In this document: one piece after another, positions 8,543 through 17,555 of the stretch
Layout of the letters: every line of letters begins with the position of its first letter
Position numbering within the stretch: position 1 is the first letter of the stretch
NCBI RefSeq assembly: GCF_010092505.1
Contig: NZ_CP048021.1
Coordinates: 1,860,001 to 1,924,000 of the forward strand
Source: Virgibacillus sp. MSP4-1
Lineage (GTDB): Bacteria > Bacillota > Bacilli > Bacillales > Alkalibacillaceae
Direction: 5' to 3'
DNA length: 64,000 nucleotides
Notes under the pieces: model-generated
The model's input: the letters and a program-made list of their open reading frames with translations, nothing else
What the model was told of the DNA's origin: nothing
Databases searched by the model: none
Made by a program: the position numbers and the translations under genes

Positions 8543-9534
8543 TAATTGCTGAAGACCTTATATGGCTCAATTAGAGGTTTTACCGATTTCGTTACAGGAC
8601 GCGAACCTAATAGAAGTGTCACGGCAATCGATAGCACAAGGAATAGCCACAGCTGGCCCGACGCTGTAATCTTTTCAAAAATTGGCGTTAAATCCAGCGT
8701 TTTCACAACTAACCCATGCAGTAAATAAATGTAAAGGGTTCTCCCCCCAAGATAGGTAAATGGAAAACTGCGGTTTGGAATCAGCGAAAGCACACTGAAG
8801 GTCGCCAGGAAGACAGCTCCATAAATGAATAAACGCATCCATATCCCATACGTTTCCTCAACACCAATATCTGCATAAGAGGAAGATGCCAGCAGCCAGT
8901 CGGTAGTTAAGTCACTCAATATAGTATGATAGGAGAAGAATAGCCCGATTAAAAATACAATGGCTGCTTTTTGATAAATTGGGTTTCTTAAGATGTCAAA
9001 ATGCTCTTTTTTCAGCTTGTAACCTAATAAAAAGACCGGGAAAAACACAAAGGTTCTGGATAAACTTAAATACGTACCAATCATTGGTACCATCCCAATA
9101 ACAAGACCAATTAAGAGTGCCAGTGTAAGGGAATAGGGGATTCTGGCAAAGACAATTAATAATAAATGCCATCCAAGCATACTTAGTAAAAACCATAATG
9201 TCCATTCAGGATCGAATAAGGTAAACCTTTGATCTCCCTCTATAACAAGGAAAAACCCGGAAAAAATCGTCTGGAAAATAAAATAAGGCAGCAGTAGCTT
9301 TTTCATCAGTTTTTGAGTGTATCCTTTCCGGAATACGTTTTTGGCAAAATAACCGGCAATTAAGATAAATCCTGGCATATGAAAGGTATAGATAAATTTA
9401 TACGCAGTATCCAGTAGTTGCGAATGATCGCGATAAGGGCTAATCATATGGCCAATCACCACAAGAAAAATAAGAATAAATCTCGCATTATCGAAATAAG
9501 GATCCCGTTTTGTTTCAGACCTCATCACGCTCAC
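8542..9534 (-). CDS. Acyltransferase family membrane protein (fucose 4-O-acetylase-like)
   Basis: The 330-residue protein has about ten membrane helices and the Acyl_transf_3 signature: DNARFILIFLVVIGHMI near the N-terminus with the conserved histidine, then FHMPGFILIAGYFAKN. It is most like fucose 4-O-acetylase and similar O-acetyltransferases that modify surface polysaccharides with acetyl-CoA. It has no polysaccharide genes beside it. It is followed by its own terminator and preceded by a 290-bp gap with no gene, so it is probably monocistronic. Confidence 0.8.
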   Translation of the reverse strand: MSVMRSETKRDPYFDNARFILIFLVVIGHMISPYRDHSQLLDTAYKFIYTFHMPGFILIAGYFAKNVFRKGYTQKLMKKLLLPYFIFQTIFSGFFLVIEGDQRFTLFDPEWTLWFLLSMLGWHLLLIVFARIPYSLTLALLIGLVIGMVPMIGTYLSLSRTFVFFPVFLLGYKLKKEHFDILRNPIYQKAAIVFLIGLFFSYHTILSDLTTDWLLASSSYADIGVEETYGIWMRLFIYGAVFLATFSVLSLIPNRSFPFTYLGGRTLYIYLLHGLVVKTLDLTPIFEKITASGQLWLFLVLSIAVTLLLGSRPVTKSVKPLIEPYKVFSN

Positions 9535-9724
9535 CTCTTTTTAGCAAAATCATGACCCGTTACAGGATTCGGATTCCTGATCGCCAGGATGGGGATACAT
9601 CACATTACACTTCATTTACGGGTTTATTACGTGCAGATACCTTCCCCGATTCACGTGAGCCAAAACGTATAACAGGAAAAATGAGAAAAAGGCCCAAACT
9701 AAAAAGTGCAACTTCCATCAGTGA

Positions 9725-9758
9725 GGGTATTATGGCCATTTCATTCGTGATAAAAAAA
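9725..9758 (+). repeat. Dispersed ~30-bp element, copy 1 (GGG..TTAYGG..CGTGATAAA)
   Basis: GGGTATTATGGCC followed by ATTTCATTCGTGATAAAAAA matches copies at 14.66, 25.04 and 43.40 kb and a partial copy at 29.47 kb. It lies in the gap between the acyltransferase and the SurA-like gene. The rest of 9535-9825 shows nothing I recognise. Confidence 0.5.
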
Positions 9759-9825
9759 CACACCAGCCACTTAGGGTTCTGGTATGCTTTTAAACCAACT
9801 GGATATTTACTTTTTAATGAAAGAC

Positions 9826-10509
9826 TTAAAGCAGGATTTCAACGTCATTGTCTTTTCTTAGTTGATCAAACAGTTTTTGGATTTCTTCCTGCTGCTTTTG
9901 CTGTTTAATAGTAGAAACAATCATTGGTTTTACATCTTTAAGCTTAACATCTTTTTCCGAAGACTTTTTAATCTGTTCAAATGCTTTCTGAATTTCTTCT
10001 TCCGTTGGTTCACTTACCTCTGTATTTTTTTCAACATATTTACTAAATGCTAACTGATCTGCAATATTACTCTTAATTTCTTTTTCTGTTAGATTATTTT
10101 CCTCTAATGCCTTTTGAAAGGCCTTATCATCTTTAAATTGGGACTTATATTGCTTGTCAAATGCTTCATTAATCTCTTTTTTTGTTGGATTCATACCTGC
10201 ATTTTCCGCCTTTTGTAAAACCAGTTCTTGTCCAACAAATTGGTTTATTGCTCTCTTCTCCAATTGTTTTTCAGAAACATCCTGCCCCTGAAGTCTGGAG
10301 GAAAATTGCTGATAAATTAAATTAAATTCTTCCCCCTTCAATTCTTCACCGTTTACTTTTGCTACTGTTTTATCGTTATCAACTTGTTTTGTTACTTTTT
10401 GATCGTTGGAATTTTGACTTTCTTCTTTCTTGTCTCCATTTTCATCACCTGAACATGCGGTAAGGATGAGGACCAGAATAACAGCCAAACTTAATAAAAG
10501 CTTTTTCAT
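9826..10509 (-). CDS. SurA N-terminal domain lipoprotein
   Basis: A 227-residue secreted protein: signal peptide MKKLLLSLAVILVLILTAC with lipobox LTAC, a Lys/Glu/Asn-rich linker, then a SurA N-terminal-type chaperone domain beginning KVNGEELKGEEFNLIYQQF and extending through QELVLQKAENAGMNPTKKEINEAFD. No parvulin PPIase domain follows, so it lacks the prolyl-isomerase part of PrsA. Likely an extracellular folding helper. Start at 10509 is chosen by the signal peptide; the AGAGGAG site is rather far (13 nt). An alternative TTG start at 10542 would add 11 charged residues before the signal peptide. Confidence 0.75.
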   Translation of the reverse strand: MKKLLLSLAVILVLILTACSGDENGDKKEESQNSNDQKVTKQVDNDKTVAKVNGEELKGEEFNLIYQQFSSRLQGQDVSEKQLEKRAINQFVGQELVLQKAENAGMNPTKKEINEAFDKQYKSQFKDDKAFQKALEENNLTEKEIKSNIADQLAFSKYVEKNTEVSEPTEEEIQKAFEQIKKSSEKDVKLKDVKPMIVSTIKQQKQQEEIQKLFDQLRKDNDVEILL

Positions 10510-10670
10510 AAATGAATGTTCACTCCTCTTTTTAGAATGCAAATCCTATTGAATCATGTTTGGGTTCATAATTCAAGTAAGATCAACATCAGAGTCAGGA
10601 AGTAATGTGCAATTTCACGGGATAGCAGCGGATTATTTACAAATGTTTTACAATTACATATCATAAATCT

Positions 10671-10718
10671 AAAAAAGGGGCTGTTCAGCATGAATATAAC
10701 CATTTAGCCGAACAGCCC
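10671..10718 (-). terminator. Terminator of the siderophore uptake operon
   Basis: GGGCTGTTC and GAACAGCCC pair around a 23-nt loop; on the minus strand the stem is followed by a T-run (complement of the A-run 10671-10676). It lies about 25 bp after the yclQ stop. Confidence 0.65.
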
Positions 10719-10741
10719 TCTATTCTTACTGTTACTCTTTG

Positions 10742-11680
10742 TTACTCCAAACTGCTTTCCATTTCACTGATCATCTCGGAAACGGAAACTAGCCCCCCAC
10801 CGGATAAATACCAGTAATTTGGATCCAGATACGTAATATGGTCATTCTGATAGGCACGTGTCTTTCTTACAAGCTTGTTATCCAGAGCTTCTTCCGCCAA
10901 TACATCCCCGCCAATGGCTGCCGTTCGATCAATGACGTATAAATGCTGAGGATCTTTTTCAACTAAGAATTCAAAGCTGATGCTCTGACCATGTGTGGAT
11001 ACTTCCAAGTCTTTGGCTACAGCCGGAAGACCAAATACGTCATGAATCAAACCAAAACGGGATTCAGGTCCATAAGCACTAAGACTTCCTTCATTGGACA
11101 GTACGACAAGTGAATTTTCCACCTGTTCTGCTTTATCCTGAATGTCCTTTATGGAACCCTCTACTTTCGCCAGTTCTTCCTTAATGAAGCTTTCCTGCTC
11201 AAAAATTTTCCCCAGGGTTTTCATATTTTCTTTAAAAGATTCCATATACCTGGTCGTATCCACTCCAAGGAAAATTGTAGAGGAGATATCATTCAGCTCC
11301 TCATATAAATCCTGCTGTCTTCCTGAAATAATAATCAGATCAGGATCGATTTCGGCGATTTTTTCAAAGTCCGGCTCTTTCAGGCTTCCAGCATTTTCAT
11401 ATTCATCCGATTTAAACTTGGATAGATAAGGGGGCAGAGTAGCTTTCGGTATACCTGCTACTTCAACTCCCATCTTATCCAGGGAATCTAAAATTCCATA
11501 GTCAAACACGACAACCTTTTCCGGATTCTTTGGTACATCGGTTGTACCTAGTCGGTGTTCTATCGTAATGGTTTCTCCTCCTGAAGCCTGTGATGAATCA
11601 GAATTACCGCCGCCACATGCGGCAAGTGCCAATAAAGCAATGAAGACAATCCCTGCAATTCCTATTTTTTTAATAGTCAT
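10742..11680 (-). CDS. yclQ: Petrobactin-type siderophore-binding lipoprotein
   Basis: A 312-residue periplasmic-binding-protein-fold lipoprotein. Signal peptide with lipobox LAAC, a Gly/Ser linker, then TIEHRLGTTDVPKNPEKVVVFDYG, the canonical beginning of class III siderophore receptors. Length, sequence character and gene order match B. subtilis YclQ, the petrobactin receptor. ATG 11680 is preferred over 11698 because GGAGGAG lies four bases before it. Last gene of the yclNOPQ-like operon; it delivers ferric siderophore to the YclNO permease. Confidence 0.85.
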   Translation of the reverse strand: MTIKKIGIAGIVFIALLALAACGGGNSDSSQASGGETITIEHRLGTTDVPKNPEKVVVFDYGILDSLDKMGVEVAGIPKATLPPYLSKFKSDEYENAGSLKEPDFEKIAEIDPDLIIISGRQQDLYEELNDISSTIFLGVDTTRYMESFKENMKTLGKIFEQESFIKEELAKVEGSIKDIQDKAEQVENSLVVLSNEGSLSAYGPESRFGLIHDVFGLPAVAKDLEVSTHGQSISFEFLVEKDPQHLYVIDRTAAIGGDVLAEEALDNKLVRKTRAYQNDHITYLDPNYWYLSGGGLVSVSEMISEMESSLE

Positions 11681-11705
11681 ACGACTCCTCCTCCTCACCG
11701 ATTAG

Positions 11706-12464
11706 CTATGAAAAATACACACAAATTTTATTTCCATCAATGTTTTCGATATTAAAATCCATTCCGTATACTTCTTTTAAAACAGATGGCTCAATAATTT
11801 CATCTGTGGTTCCTTCCTTCACCAGTTTCCCATCCTTTAAGGCAACAATGTAATCGGAATAACAGGAAGCAAAATTAATATCGTGAATCACAATGACAAT
11901 CGTCTTTCCCATATCATTAACAAGCTTCCTGAGTGTTTTCATAATCTGAACCGAGTGCTTCATATCCAGGTTGTTAAGCGGCTCATCCAAAATGATATAC
12001 TCTGTGTCCTGGGCCAGCACCATGGCTATGTATGCACGCTGCTTCTGACCTCCGCTTAATTCATGAAGGTATTTATCCTGCATATCCTCCAGACCCATAT
12101 AGGCAATGGCATCATCAACAAATTTCCAGTCCTCTTTTGTTAAACGCCCTTTTGAGTAAGGAAAGCGCCCAAATGAAACCAGTTCCTTCACACGTAAGCG
12201 AATATTAATAAAATTAGATTGTTTTAAAATGGCGATTTTTTTAGCGAGATCATTGCTCTTACAGCGGCTGATTTCCATTCCATCGATATAAACCTCACCT
12301 TCATCCCTTGCAATCAGACGGGCAATCATGGATACAAGGGTACTTTTACCAGCTCCATTCGGTCCGATAAAAGAAGTGATTTTTCCCTTTTGAATGTTTA
12401 ATGATACGTCTTCTACAACTGGCTTATCTCCATACTCTTTTAAAAGATTTTTTAACTCTACCAT
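11706..12464 (-). CDS. yclP: Siderophore ABC transporter ATPase
   Basis: A 252-residue ABC ATPase of the iron-siderophore class. Walker A GPNGAGKST near residue 34, signature LSGGQKQRAYIA, Walker B YIILDEPLNNLD and switch His in VIHDINFA are all intact. The length equals B. subtilis YclP. Its start overlaps the end of yclO by 7 bp and yclQ follows after 25 bp, so the genes are translationally coupled. It powers ferric-siderophore import. Confidence 0.88.
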   Translation of the reverse strand: MVELKNLLKEYGDKPVVEDVSLNIQKGKITSFIGPNGAGKSTLVSMIARLIARDEGEVYIDGMEISRCKSNDLAKKIAILKQSNFINIRLRVKELVSFGRFPYSKGRLTKEDWKFVDDAIAYMGLEDMQDKYLHELSGGQKQRAYIAMVLAQDTEYIILDEPLNNLDMKHSVQIMKTLRKLVNDMGKTIVIVIHDINFASCYSDYIVALKDGKLVKEGTTDEIIEPSVLKEVYGMDFNIENIDGNKICVYFS

Positions 12465-13408
12465 TTTTTACTCTCCTTTAACAAAAGATAGATGAAATAT
12501 ACACCGCCGACAAAGTTGACAATCACACTTAATGTTGTGGAGAAGGTGAAAGCTCTTTCCACAAGCAGCTGGCCGCCAATTAATGCGATGAAACTGATTA
12601 AAACAGCACCCAGAATTAAGTAATGGTGACGATAGGTTCTCATAAACTCATGGGCCACATTGGCAACCAGCAATCCTAAAAATGTAATGGGGCCAACAAG
12701 GGCTGTGGAAACGGAAACCATCACCGCAATAATAATCAGCAGACGTTTGATTACATAGTCGTAGTTGACGCCTAAATTAACAGCCTGGTCCCTGCCCAAC
12801 GAAAGAACATCCAGGTACTTAAGAAATTTCAGTGCGTATAAGGTTATCGCTGCCAAACCAATGCTGGATATGATTAACAGCTCATCATTGACATTGTTAA
12901 AGCTTGCAAACATCCGATCCTGGACGACCATAAACTCGTTAGGATCTAATAGAACCTGCATAAAGGTTGATAGACTTTCAAATAATGTTCCGATTACAAG
13001 CCCGATTAATAGAAGAAAGTAAATGTTATGCTGTTCGCCTTTAAACAGGAGTTTATATAACAGGCCCGCAAAAGCAATCATAAGGCCGACAGAAAGCAGG
13101 AAATTCATATTTTGATTGAGCATGGTCAGATTCATAGAACCAAATGCAAATATTAAAAAGGTCTGGATGAGCATGTATAATGAATCTAAGCCAAGGATAC
13201 TGGGTGTCAGAATTCGATTATTTGTAATCGTTTGAAAGACAACGGTTGAAAATGCAATCGCAGCTCCTGTCAGGATCATTGCTGCTAGTTTTGTGATTCT
13301 TCTTGATAATATATAGCTCCAATTCCCGGAAATATCGGTAAATAAGAATACGAGAATAAGAATTGCGCTTAGTCCAGTTAAAACGGAGATCTTTGTCTTA
13401 TAACCCAT
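12458..13408 (-). CDS. yclO: Siderophore ABC transporter permease 2
   Basis: A 316-residue FecCD/BtuC-family permease with about nine to ten membrane helices. Typical motifs are GAAIAFSTVVFQTITNNRILTP at the first periplasmic boundary and GPITFLGLLVANVAHEF, the coupling-helix region contacting the ATPase. It overlaps yclN by 11 bp and yclP by 7 bp. With YclN it forms the heterodimeric channel. Confidence 0.88.
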   Translation of the reverse strand: MGYKTKISVLTGLSAILILVFLFTDISGNWSYILSRRITKLAAMILTGAAIAFSTVVFQTITNNRILTPSILGLDSLYMLIQTFLIFAFGSMNLTMLNQNMNFLLSVGLMIAFAGLLYKLLFKGEQHNIYFLLLIGLVIGTLFESLSTFMQVLLDPNEFMVVQDRMFASFNNVNDELLIISSIGLAAITLYALKFLKYLDVLSLGRDQAVNLGVNYDYVIKRLLIIIAVMVSVSTALVGPITFLGLLVANVAHEFMRTYRHHYLILGAVLISFIALIGGQLLVERAFTFSTTLSVIVNFVGGVYFIYLLLKESKKW

Positions 13409-14351
13409 ATGCCTTTCTCCTAACTAGTAAATAAACAAATATTGCACTTCCAACAACACCTACTGTAAGTCCTATAGCAATTTCATAAGGATAAATAATG
13501 ACTCTGCTTAAAATGTCACATGCAAGGACAAATATGGCCCCAAGCATCGCTGTGTGCGGCAGATTGTTTTTTAAATGATCTCCTCGAAAAATGGTAACGA
13601 TATTCGGGATGACCAGCCCGAGGAAAGGAATCATTCCTACGGTTAAAACAACAACAGCACTTACCATCGCAACTATGGCTAAGCCGATATTTACGACCTG
13701 ACGGTAATTCAGGCCTAAGTTTTTTGCGAATTCCTCTCCCATTCCGGCAATGGTAAAACGGTTGGCAAAAAAGTAAGCCAGAATCAGCAACGGGATGCTG
13801 AGAAATAACAATTCATAACGCCCCTGAATAATTAACGAAAAATCTCCCTGAAGCCAGGACGACATGTTTTGGATCAGATTATTTTTGTAAGCAAAAAAGG
13901 TCGATAATGAATTCACAATATTCCCGAACATTAAGCCTACAAGCGGGATGAATATCGTATCCTTGAATTTCACCTGGTCAAGGATTTTCATAAAGATAAA
14001 GGTCCCCAGTAAAGCAAAGACAAAAGCAACAAGCATCTTTTGTAAGGGACTAGCTGAGGTGAAGACCATCAGCGATACCAGTATCCCAAACCGGGCAGAA
14101 TCCATCGTACCTGCTGTTGTGGGCGATACGAACCGGTTTCTTGTAAGCTGCATCATAATTAAACCGGCGACACTCATGCTCATCCCTGCAATAATAATGC
14201 TAATTAAGCGTGGCACCCTGCTTACATATAAGATTTGTACCTCTTCACTTTGCAGGTTCAATAAATCAGATGGTGAGATATCCGATACACCGATAAACAG
14301 TGATATTACGGAAAGAATCAGAAGTACAATGAGTAAATATCTCTTCTTCAT
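13398..14351 (-). CDS. yclN: Siderophore ABC transporter permease 1
   Basis: A 317-residue FecCD-family permease, first gene of the operon. It has the family SRVPRLISIIIAGMSMSVAG signature near residue 45 and the MIPFLGLVIPNIVTIFRGD coupling segment. About nine membrane helices. The gene starts 130 bp downstream of a promoter embedded with a Fur box, consistent with iron repression of the whole operon. Confidence 0.88.
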   Translation of the reverse strand: MKKRYLLIVLLILSVISLFIGVSDISPSDLLNLQSEEVQILYVSRVPRLISIIIAGMSMSVAGLIMMQLTRNRFVSPTTAGTMDSARFGILVSLMVFTSASPLQKMLVAFVFALLGTFIFMKILDQVKFKDTIFIPLVGLMFGNIVNSLSTFFAYKNNLIQNMSSWLQGDFSLIIQGRYELLFLSIPLLILAYFFANRFTIAGMGEEFAKNLGLNYRQVVNIGLAIVAMVSAVVVLTVGMIPFLGLVIPNIVTIFRGDHLKNNLPHTAMLGAIFVLACDILSRVIIYPYEIAIGLTVGVVGSAIFVYLLVRRKAYGL

Positions 14352-14452
14352 GTAAATTCCTCATTACCTGTAAAATTAGAATCCTTTTAATCTGGATCAA
14401 CGTTGATCTGATATTTATCTGCCCACTTTAGAATGAGTTTAAATAATGAAAA

Positions 14453-14467
14453 TGAGATTCATTATCA
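14453..14467 (-). promoter_or_regulatory. Second, weaker Fur-box-like site
   Basis: TGAGATTCATTATCA matches the 7-1-7 consensus TGATAATnATTATCA at 12 of 14 defined positions. It lies just downstream of the -10 box of the yclN promoter, so both sites flank or overlap the transcription start. Confidence 0.5.
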
Positions 14468-14480
14468 ATTAGACATCTTC

Positions 14481-14508
14481 ATTATAGCTCATTGATAATG
14501 ATTGTCAA
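14481..14508 (-). promoter_or_regulatory. yclN promoter with embedded Fur box
   Basis: On the minus strand a perfect TTGACA (14503-14508) and a perfect TATAAT (14481-14486) are 16 nt apart. Between and overlapping them, 14493-14507 reads TGATAATGATTGTCA on the plus strand, 13 of 14 defined positions of the 7-1-7 Fur consensus. Fur-Fe2+ bound here would block RNA polymerase. The rest of the 14352-14749 gap holds a dispersed repeat copy and the gntP terminator. Confidence 0.85.
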
Positions 14509-14658
14509 TACATATTCAAAAGAACTTTTTTTGTTATTTTAGGAGAGTTTGTCGGTTGGGGAAGTGGCGATGCTCCTTCTGTACCGGGAACAGGGCTGGT
14601 GGATATACATCTGAGGAATCAGCCGTTTAGTCTCAGTTTTTCCCTCAAAACTTGAAGT

Positions 14659-14693
14659 GGGGATATTACGGTCAGTTCATGCGTGATAAAAAA
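14659..14693 (+). repeat. Dispersed ~30-bp element, copy 2
   Basis: GGGGATATTACGGTC followed by AGTTCATGCGTGATAAAAAA. It abuts the gntP terminator. It is the best match to the consensus GGGrTTAyGGyC..TTCATnCGTGATAAA derived from the five copies. Confidence 0.55.
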
Positions 14694-14722
14694 GCTTCCA
14701 AAGCAAATGACTTTGGAAGCTT
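14688..14722 (-). terminator. Terminator of the GntP permease gene
   Basis: A perfect 12-bp stem AAGCTTCCAAAG / CTTTGGAAGCTT with a 7-nt loop, followed on the minus strand by T6. It lies 28 bp after the permease stop codon. Confidence 0.85.
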
Positions 14723-14749
14723 AATCTCTCTTCATCAACTGGCAGGACA

Positions 14750-16111
14750 TTAGACGAACAGAATCCACAAAATAAAGGTAAAAACAAAAGCGACGATGCC
14801 CTGAAGGAGTGTGGCTGCTGTCTGGGCTTTATACGCCTGTGTCACAGACATACCACTGAATTCTTTTACCACCCAGAAATAACTATCATTCACATGGGAT
14901 ACGACCATAGCACCTGCTCCAATGGCCATAACAACTAACGCAAGAGGAACAGCACCTGAAATATTCACTTCCATCAATAAAGGCGCGACAAGTGTAGACG
15001 TAATAACAATCGCAGCTGTTGAAGAGCCTTGAGCCGATTTTAAGCCTGCTGCAATCAGGAATGGAATCAACAGGAACATGGCACCGGTAAAAAATGCATT
15101 GTCGCCAAATCCCTGAATATATTCGGCAACAGAAGTAGAACTGATCACATTTCCAAAAGCGCCCCCTGCTCCTGTAATAAGTAAGATAGGGGATGCTTCC
15201 TTTATGCCTGTTCCAATCCACTCAGACAATGTCTCTTCATCGAATTTAGGCAATAGTAGAAAGGCAAACAGAACCCCTGCCAATAAAGCAACGACCGGTG
15301 AACCTAAAAATAGGAAGATGTCAAAGATGGTACCAGACCACCCTGCGAATGTAATCACAGAACCAAACCCGATGAGCAGAATAGGGACAACAATTGGCAT
15401 AAAGGATTTAGTAGCAGACGGCATTTCTCCAAATTGATTAAGGATGGTTTCATAGTCGTAAAGAGATTGTTCATCTTCTTCTCCCTCAATTTTAATTTTC
15501 GTACCGACTTTCACAGACCATAAATAGCCCATAATAATTGTCGGAATGGCAACTATTACGCCTATCAGAATAATGGTTCCCAGGTAATTTTCTGCTCCAA
15601 TATTGCCTGCAGCAGCTATGGGGCCGGGGGTTGGCGGAATTAATGTATGGGTCGCAAATAAACCTGTGGCTAACGCAACTGCCATTGATGCGACTGCGAC
15701 CTTAGCTTTTTTAGCCAATGCTTTTTTGAGTGACGACAAAATCACATAGCCTGAATCACAGAAAACAGGTATACTGACAATGGACCCAATCAAGCTCATC
15801 GCTAGTTGAGGGCGTTTTTCCCCAACTATACGCAGAATTACTTCAGCCATACGAAGGGCCGCACCCGACTTTTCGAGAATAATTCCAATGATAGTTCCAA
15901 ATACAATCACTAACCCGATACCGCCCATTAAACCTCCAAATCCACCATTAACAGCTTCAACAACATCCATTAACGGCAATCCGGCAAAGAGACCAATGCC
16001 AAACGAAGCCAGTATTAGTGATATAAAGGGATGAAGCTTCCATTTGGCTGTAGCAAAAATAATAAAGAGAACTCCTAAAACAATTAGTACTAACAGACCG
16101 AAACCTTCCAT
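14750..16111 (-). CDS. GntP family permease (gluconate/hydroxy-acid transporter)
   Basis: The 453-residue protein has 12-14 predicted membrane helices and the GntP signature in FCDSGYVILSSLKKALAKKAKV, followed by ATHTLIPPTPGPIAAAGNIGA, the conserved proline-glycine loop. GntP proteins import gluconate, idonate, glycerate or related hydroxy acids by proton symport. No kinase or dehydrogenase for such acids lies next to it, so the substrate is open. It has its own terminator and no evident partner genes. Confidence 0.83.
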   Translation of the reverse strand: MEGFGLLVLIVLGVLFIIFATAKWKLHPFISLILASFGIGLFAGLPLMDVVEAVNGGFGGLMGGIGLVIVFGTIIGIILEKSGAALRMAEVILRIVGEKRPQLAMSLIGSIVSIPVFCDSGYVILSSLKKALAKKAKVAVASMAVALATGLFATHTLIPPTPGPIAAAGNIGAENYLGTIILIGVIVAIPTIIMGYLWSVKVGTKIKIEGEEDEQSLYDYETILNQFGEMPSATKSFMPIVVPILLIGFGSVITFAGWSGTIFDIFLFLGSPVVALLAGVLFAFLLLPKFDEETLSEWIGTGIKEASPILLITGAGGAFGNVISSTSVAEYIQGFGDNAFFTGAMFLLIPFLIAAGLKSAQGSSTAAIVITSTLVAPLLMEVNISGAVPLALVVMAIGAGAMVVSHVNDSYFWVVKEFSGMSVTQAYKAQTAATLLQGIVAFVFTFILWILFV

Positions 16112-16297
16112 GTTACCACCCCATTCATTTTTATTAAATGATCATAAAATTATAAAAATTCCTCTACTAAGGCATATGTCTCTTGTCCGTTTTATATACG
16201 AAGGTCCTTTCATTCACCTAACAAGTTACCTTTGCTTTTCTTTGTCTTGCGAATCGTTTACAATAATGGCAAAGAAGCTGTCAGTGAGGTGGTAGTT

Positions 16298-17440
16298 ATG
16301 AAGATTATTTCAATTGAACCGACACCAAGTCCGAATTCAATGAAGATTATTCTGAGTGAACCATTGCCTGAAGGAGAAACTTACAATTATAAACCGGATG
16401 ACAATCTGGATAATGCTCCTTCCTTTATAAAGGATTTGTTTGCCATTGAAGGGGTAAAAAATATTTATCATGTGGCTGATTTTATTGCACTGGATCGGAA
16501 TCCAAGGCTGGCATGGGAGGAAATCCTACCTAAAGTGCGGGAAGTATTTGGCGAATCCGGCGAGACGGAAAATACACAGGAAGCTGGTGCCCTGAACCGG
16601 GAGCCATTTGGTGAAATCAGTGTTTTTATTCAAATGTTCCGAAGTATTCCTATGCAGGTAAAAATTGAGGACGGAAATGAAGAAAAACGATTCGGCTTAC
16701 CTAAGAGGTTTATGAATGCCGTCATGAAGGCTTCAGCAGAGACACCTTCTTTTGTAATGGAGAGAAAATGGATAGAGCAAAGCCCTCGTTACGGAGCTCC
16801 CGAAGAAATCGGAGAAGATGTTGTGGAAGAATTATCTGCAAGCTATGATGAAGAGCGTTTGGATGAATTGGCCGAACAGGCGCTTCACCCCAAACCGGAA
16901 GAAGAGTCTCCAGAAACGAAAGAAAAACATAAAGTCTCCTTGGAAACACTGGATCACCCGGATTGGAAGGTACGCTATGCCGCATTAGATCGAATGGATG
17001 ATCCAGACTTGGAAGATTTGCCTGTTTTAGATAAGGCGCTGGATGATGAAAAAATGTCTGTACGAAGGATTGCAACGGCCTACTTAGGGATGATTGAAGA
17101 TCGTAAAGTCCTCCCTTATCTTTATAAGGCGCTGCAGGACAGAGTGGTTACGGTTCGCCGTACAGCAGGTGATTGCCTTTCAGATCTCGGTTTTAAGGAA
17201 GCCATACCAGAAATGATCAAAACCTTAAAAGATTCGAGTAAATTGGTGAGATGGAGGGCGGCTATGTTCCTGTATGAAGCAGGCGATGAATCAGCTCTTC
17301 CTGCCTTGCATGAAGCCGCGGATGACCCTGAGTTTGAAGTTCGTCTCCAAATTAACATGGCCATTGAACGCATTGAAGGAGGACATGAAGCTAAAGGTTC
17401 TGTCTGGCATCAAATGACTCAGGCGACCAATAACAAATAG
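16298..17440 (+). CDS. NifU-N-like/HEAT-repeat protein (YpgR/CvfC family)
   Basis: A 380-residue two-part protein. The first ~90 residues (IEPTPSPNSMKIILSEPLP ... GVKNIYHVADFIALDR) are the N-terminal Nfu/NifU-like domain. The C-terminal ~150 residues are tandem HEAT/PBS-lyase repeats: DHPDWKVRYAALDRM, DEKMSVRRIATAYLG, DRVVTVRRTAGDCL, DSSKLVRWRAAMFLYEA, DPEFEVRLQINMAIE. This is the architecture of B. subtilis YpgR and S. aureus conserved virulence factor C. No cysteines for cluster transfer are seen. Start ATG 16298 follows GAGGTGG; the longer frame from 16232 lacks a site. Function unknown; a scaffold role is inference. Confidence 0.8.
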   Translation: MKIISIEPTPSPNSMKIILSEPLPEGETYNYKPDDNLDNAPSFIKDLFAIEGVKNIYHVADFIALDRNPRLAWEEILPKVREVFGESGETENTQEAGALNREPFGEISVFIQMFRSIPMQVKIEDGNEEKRFGLPKRFMNAVMKASAETPSFVMERKWIEQSPRYGAPEEIGEDVVEELSASYDEERLDELAEQALHPKPEEESPETKEKHKVSLETLDHPDWKVRYAALDRMDDPDLEDLPVLDKALDDEKMSVRRIATAYLGMIEDRKVLPYLYKALQDRVVTVRRTAGDCLSDLGFKEAIPEMIKTLKDSSKLVRWRAAMFLYEAGDESALPALHEAADDPEFEVRLQINMAIERIEGGHEAKGSVWHQMTQATNNK

Positions 17441-17474
17441 ATAACCAAAAAACACAGCCCGGAAATTTAGCAAA

Positions 17475-17526
17475 AAATGAAACTGCACTCAAAGGATGTT
17501 TGATCCTTAAGGGTGCAGTTTTCTGC
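17475..17526. terminator. Bidirectional terminator
   Basis: AACTGCAC / GTGCAGTT form the base and AAGGAT / ATCCTT the upper part of a long stem, flanked by an A-run on the left and T's on the right. It separates the convergent HEAT-repeat and nitronate monooxygenase genes. Confidence 0.75.
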
Positions 17527-17555
17527 TTGGTAGGAGAGCTTTAAGAATGAACCGT

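Noticed and set aside
9510-9908. 132-codon plus-strand frame
   Set aside because: It overlaps two well-supported minus-strand genes at its ends and has a basic, low-quality composition without a family.
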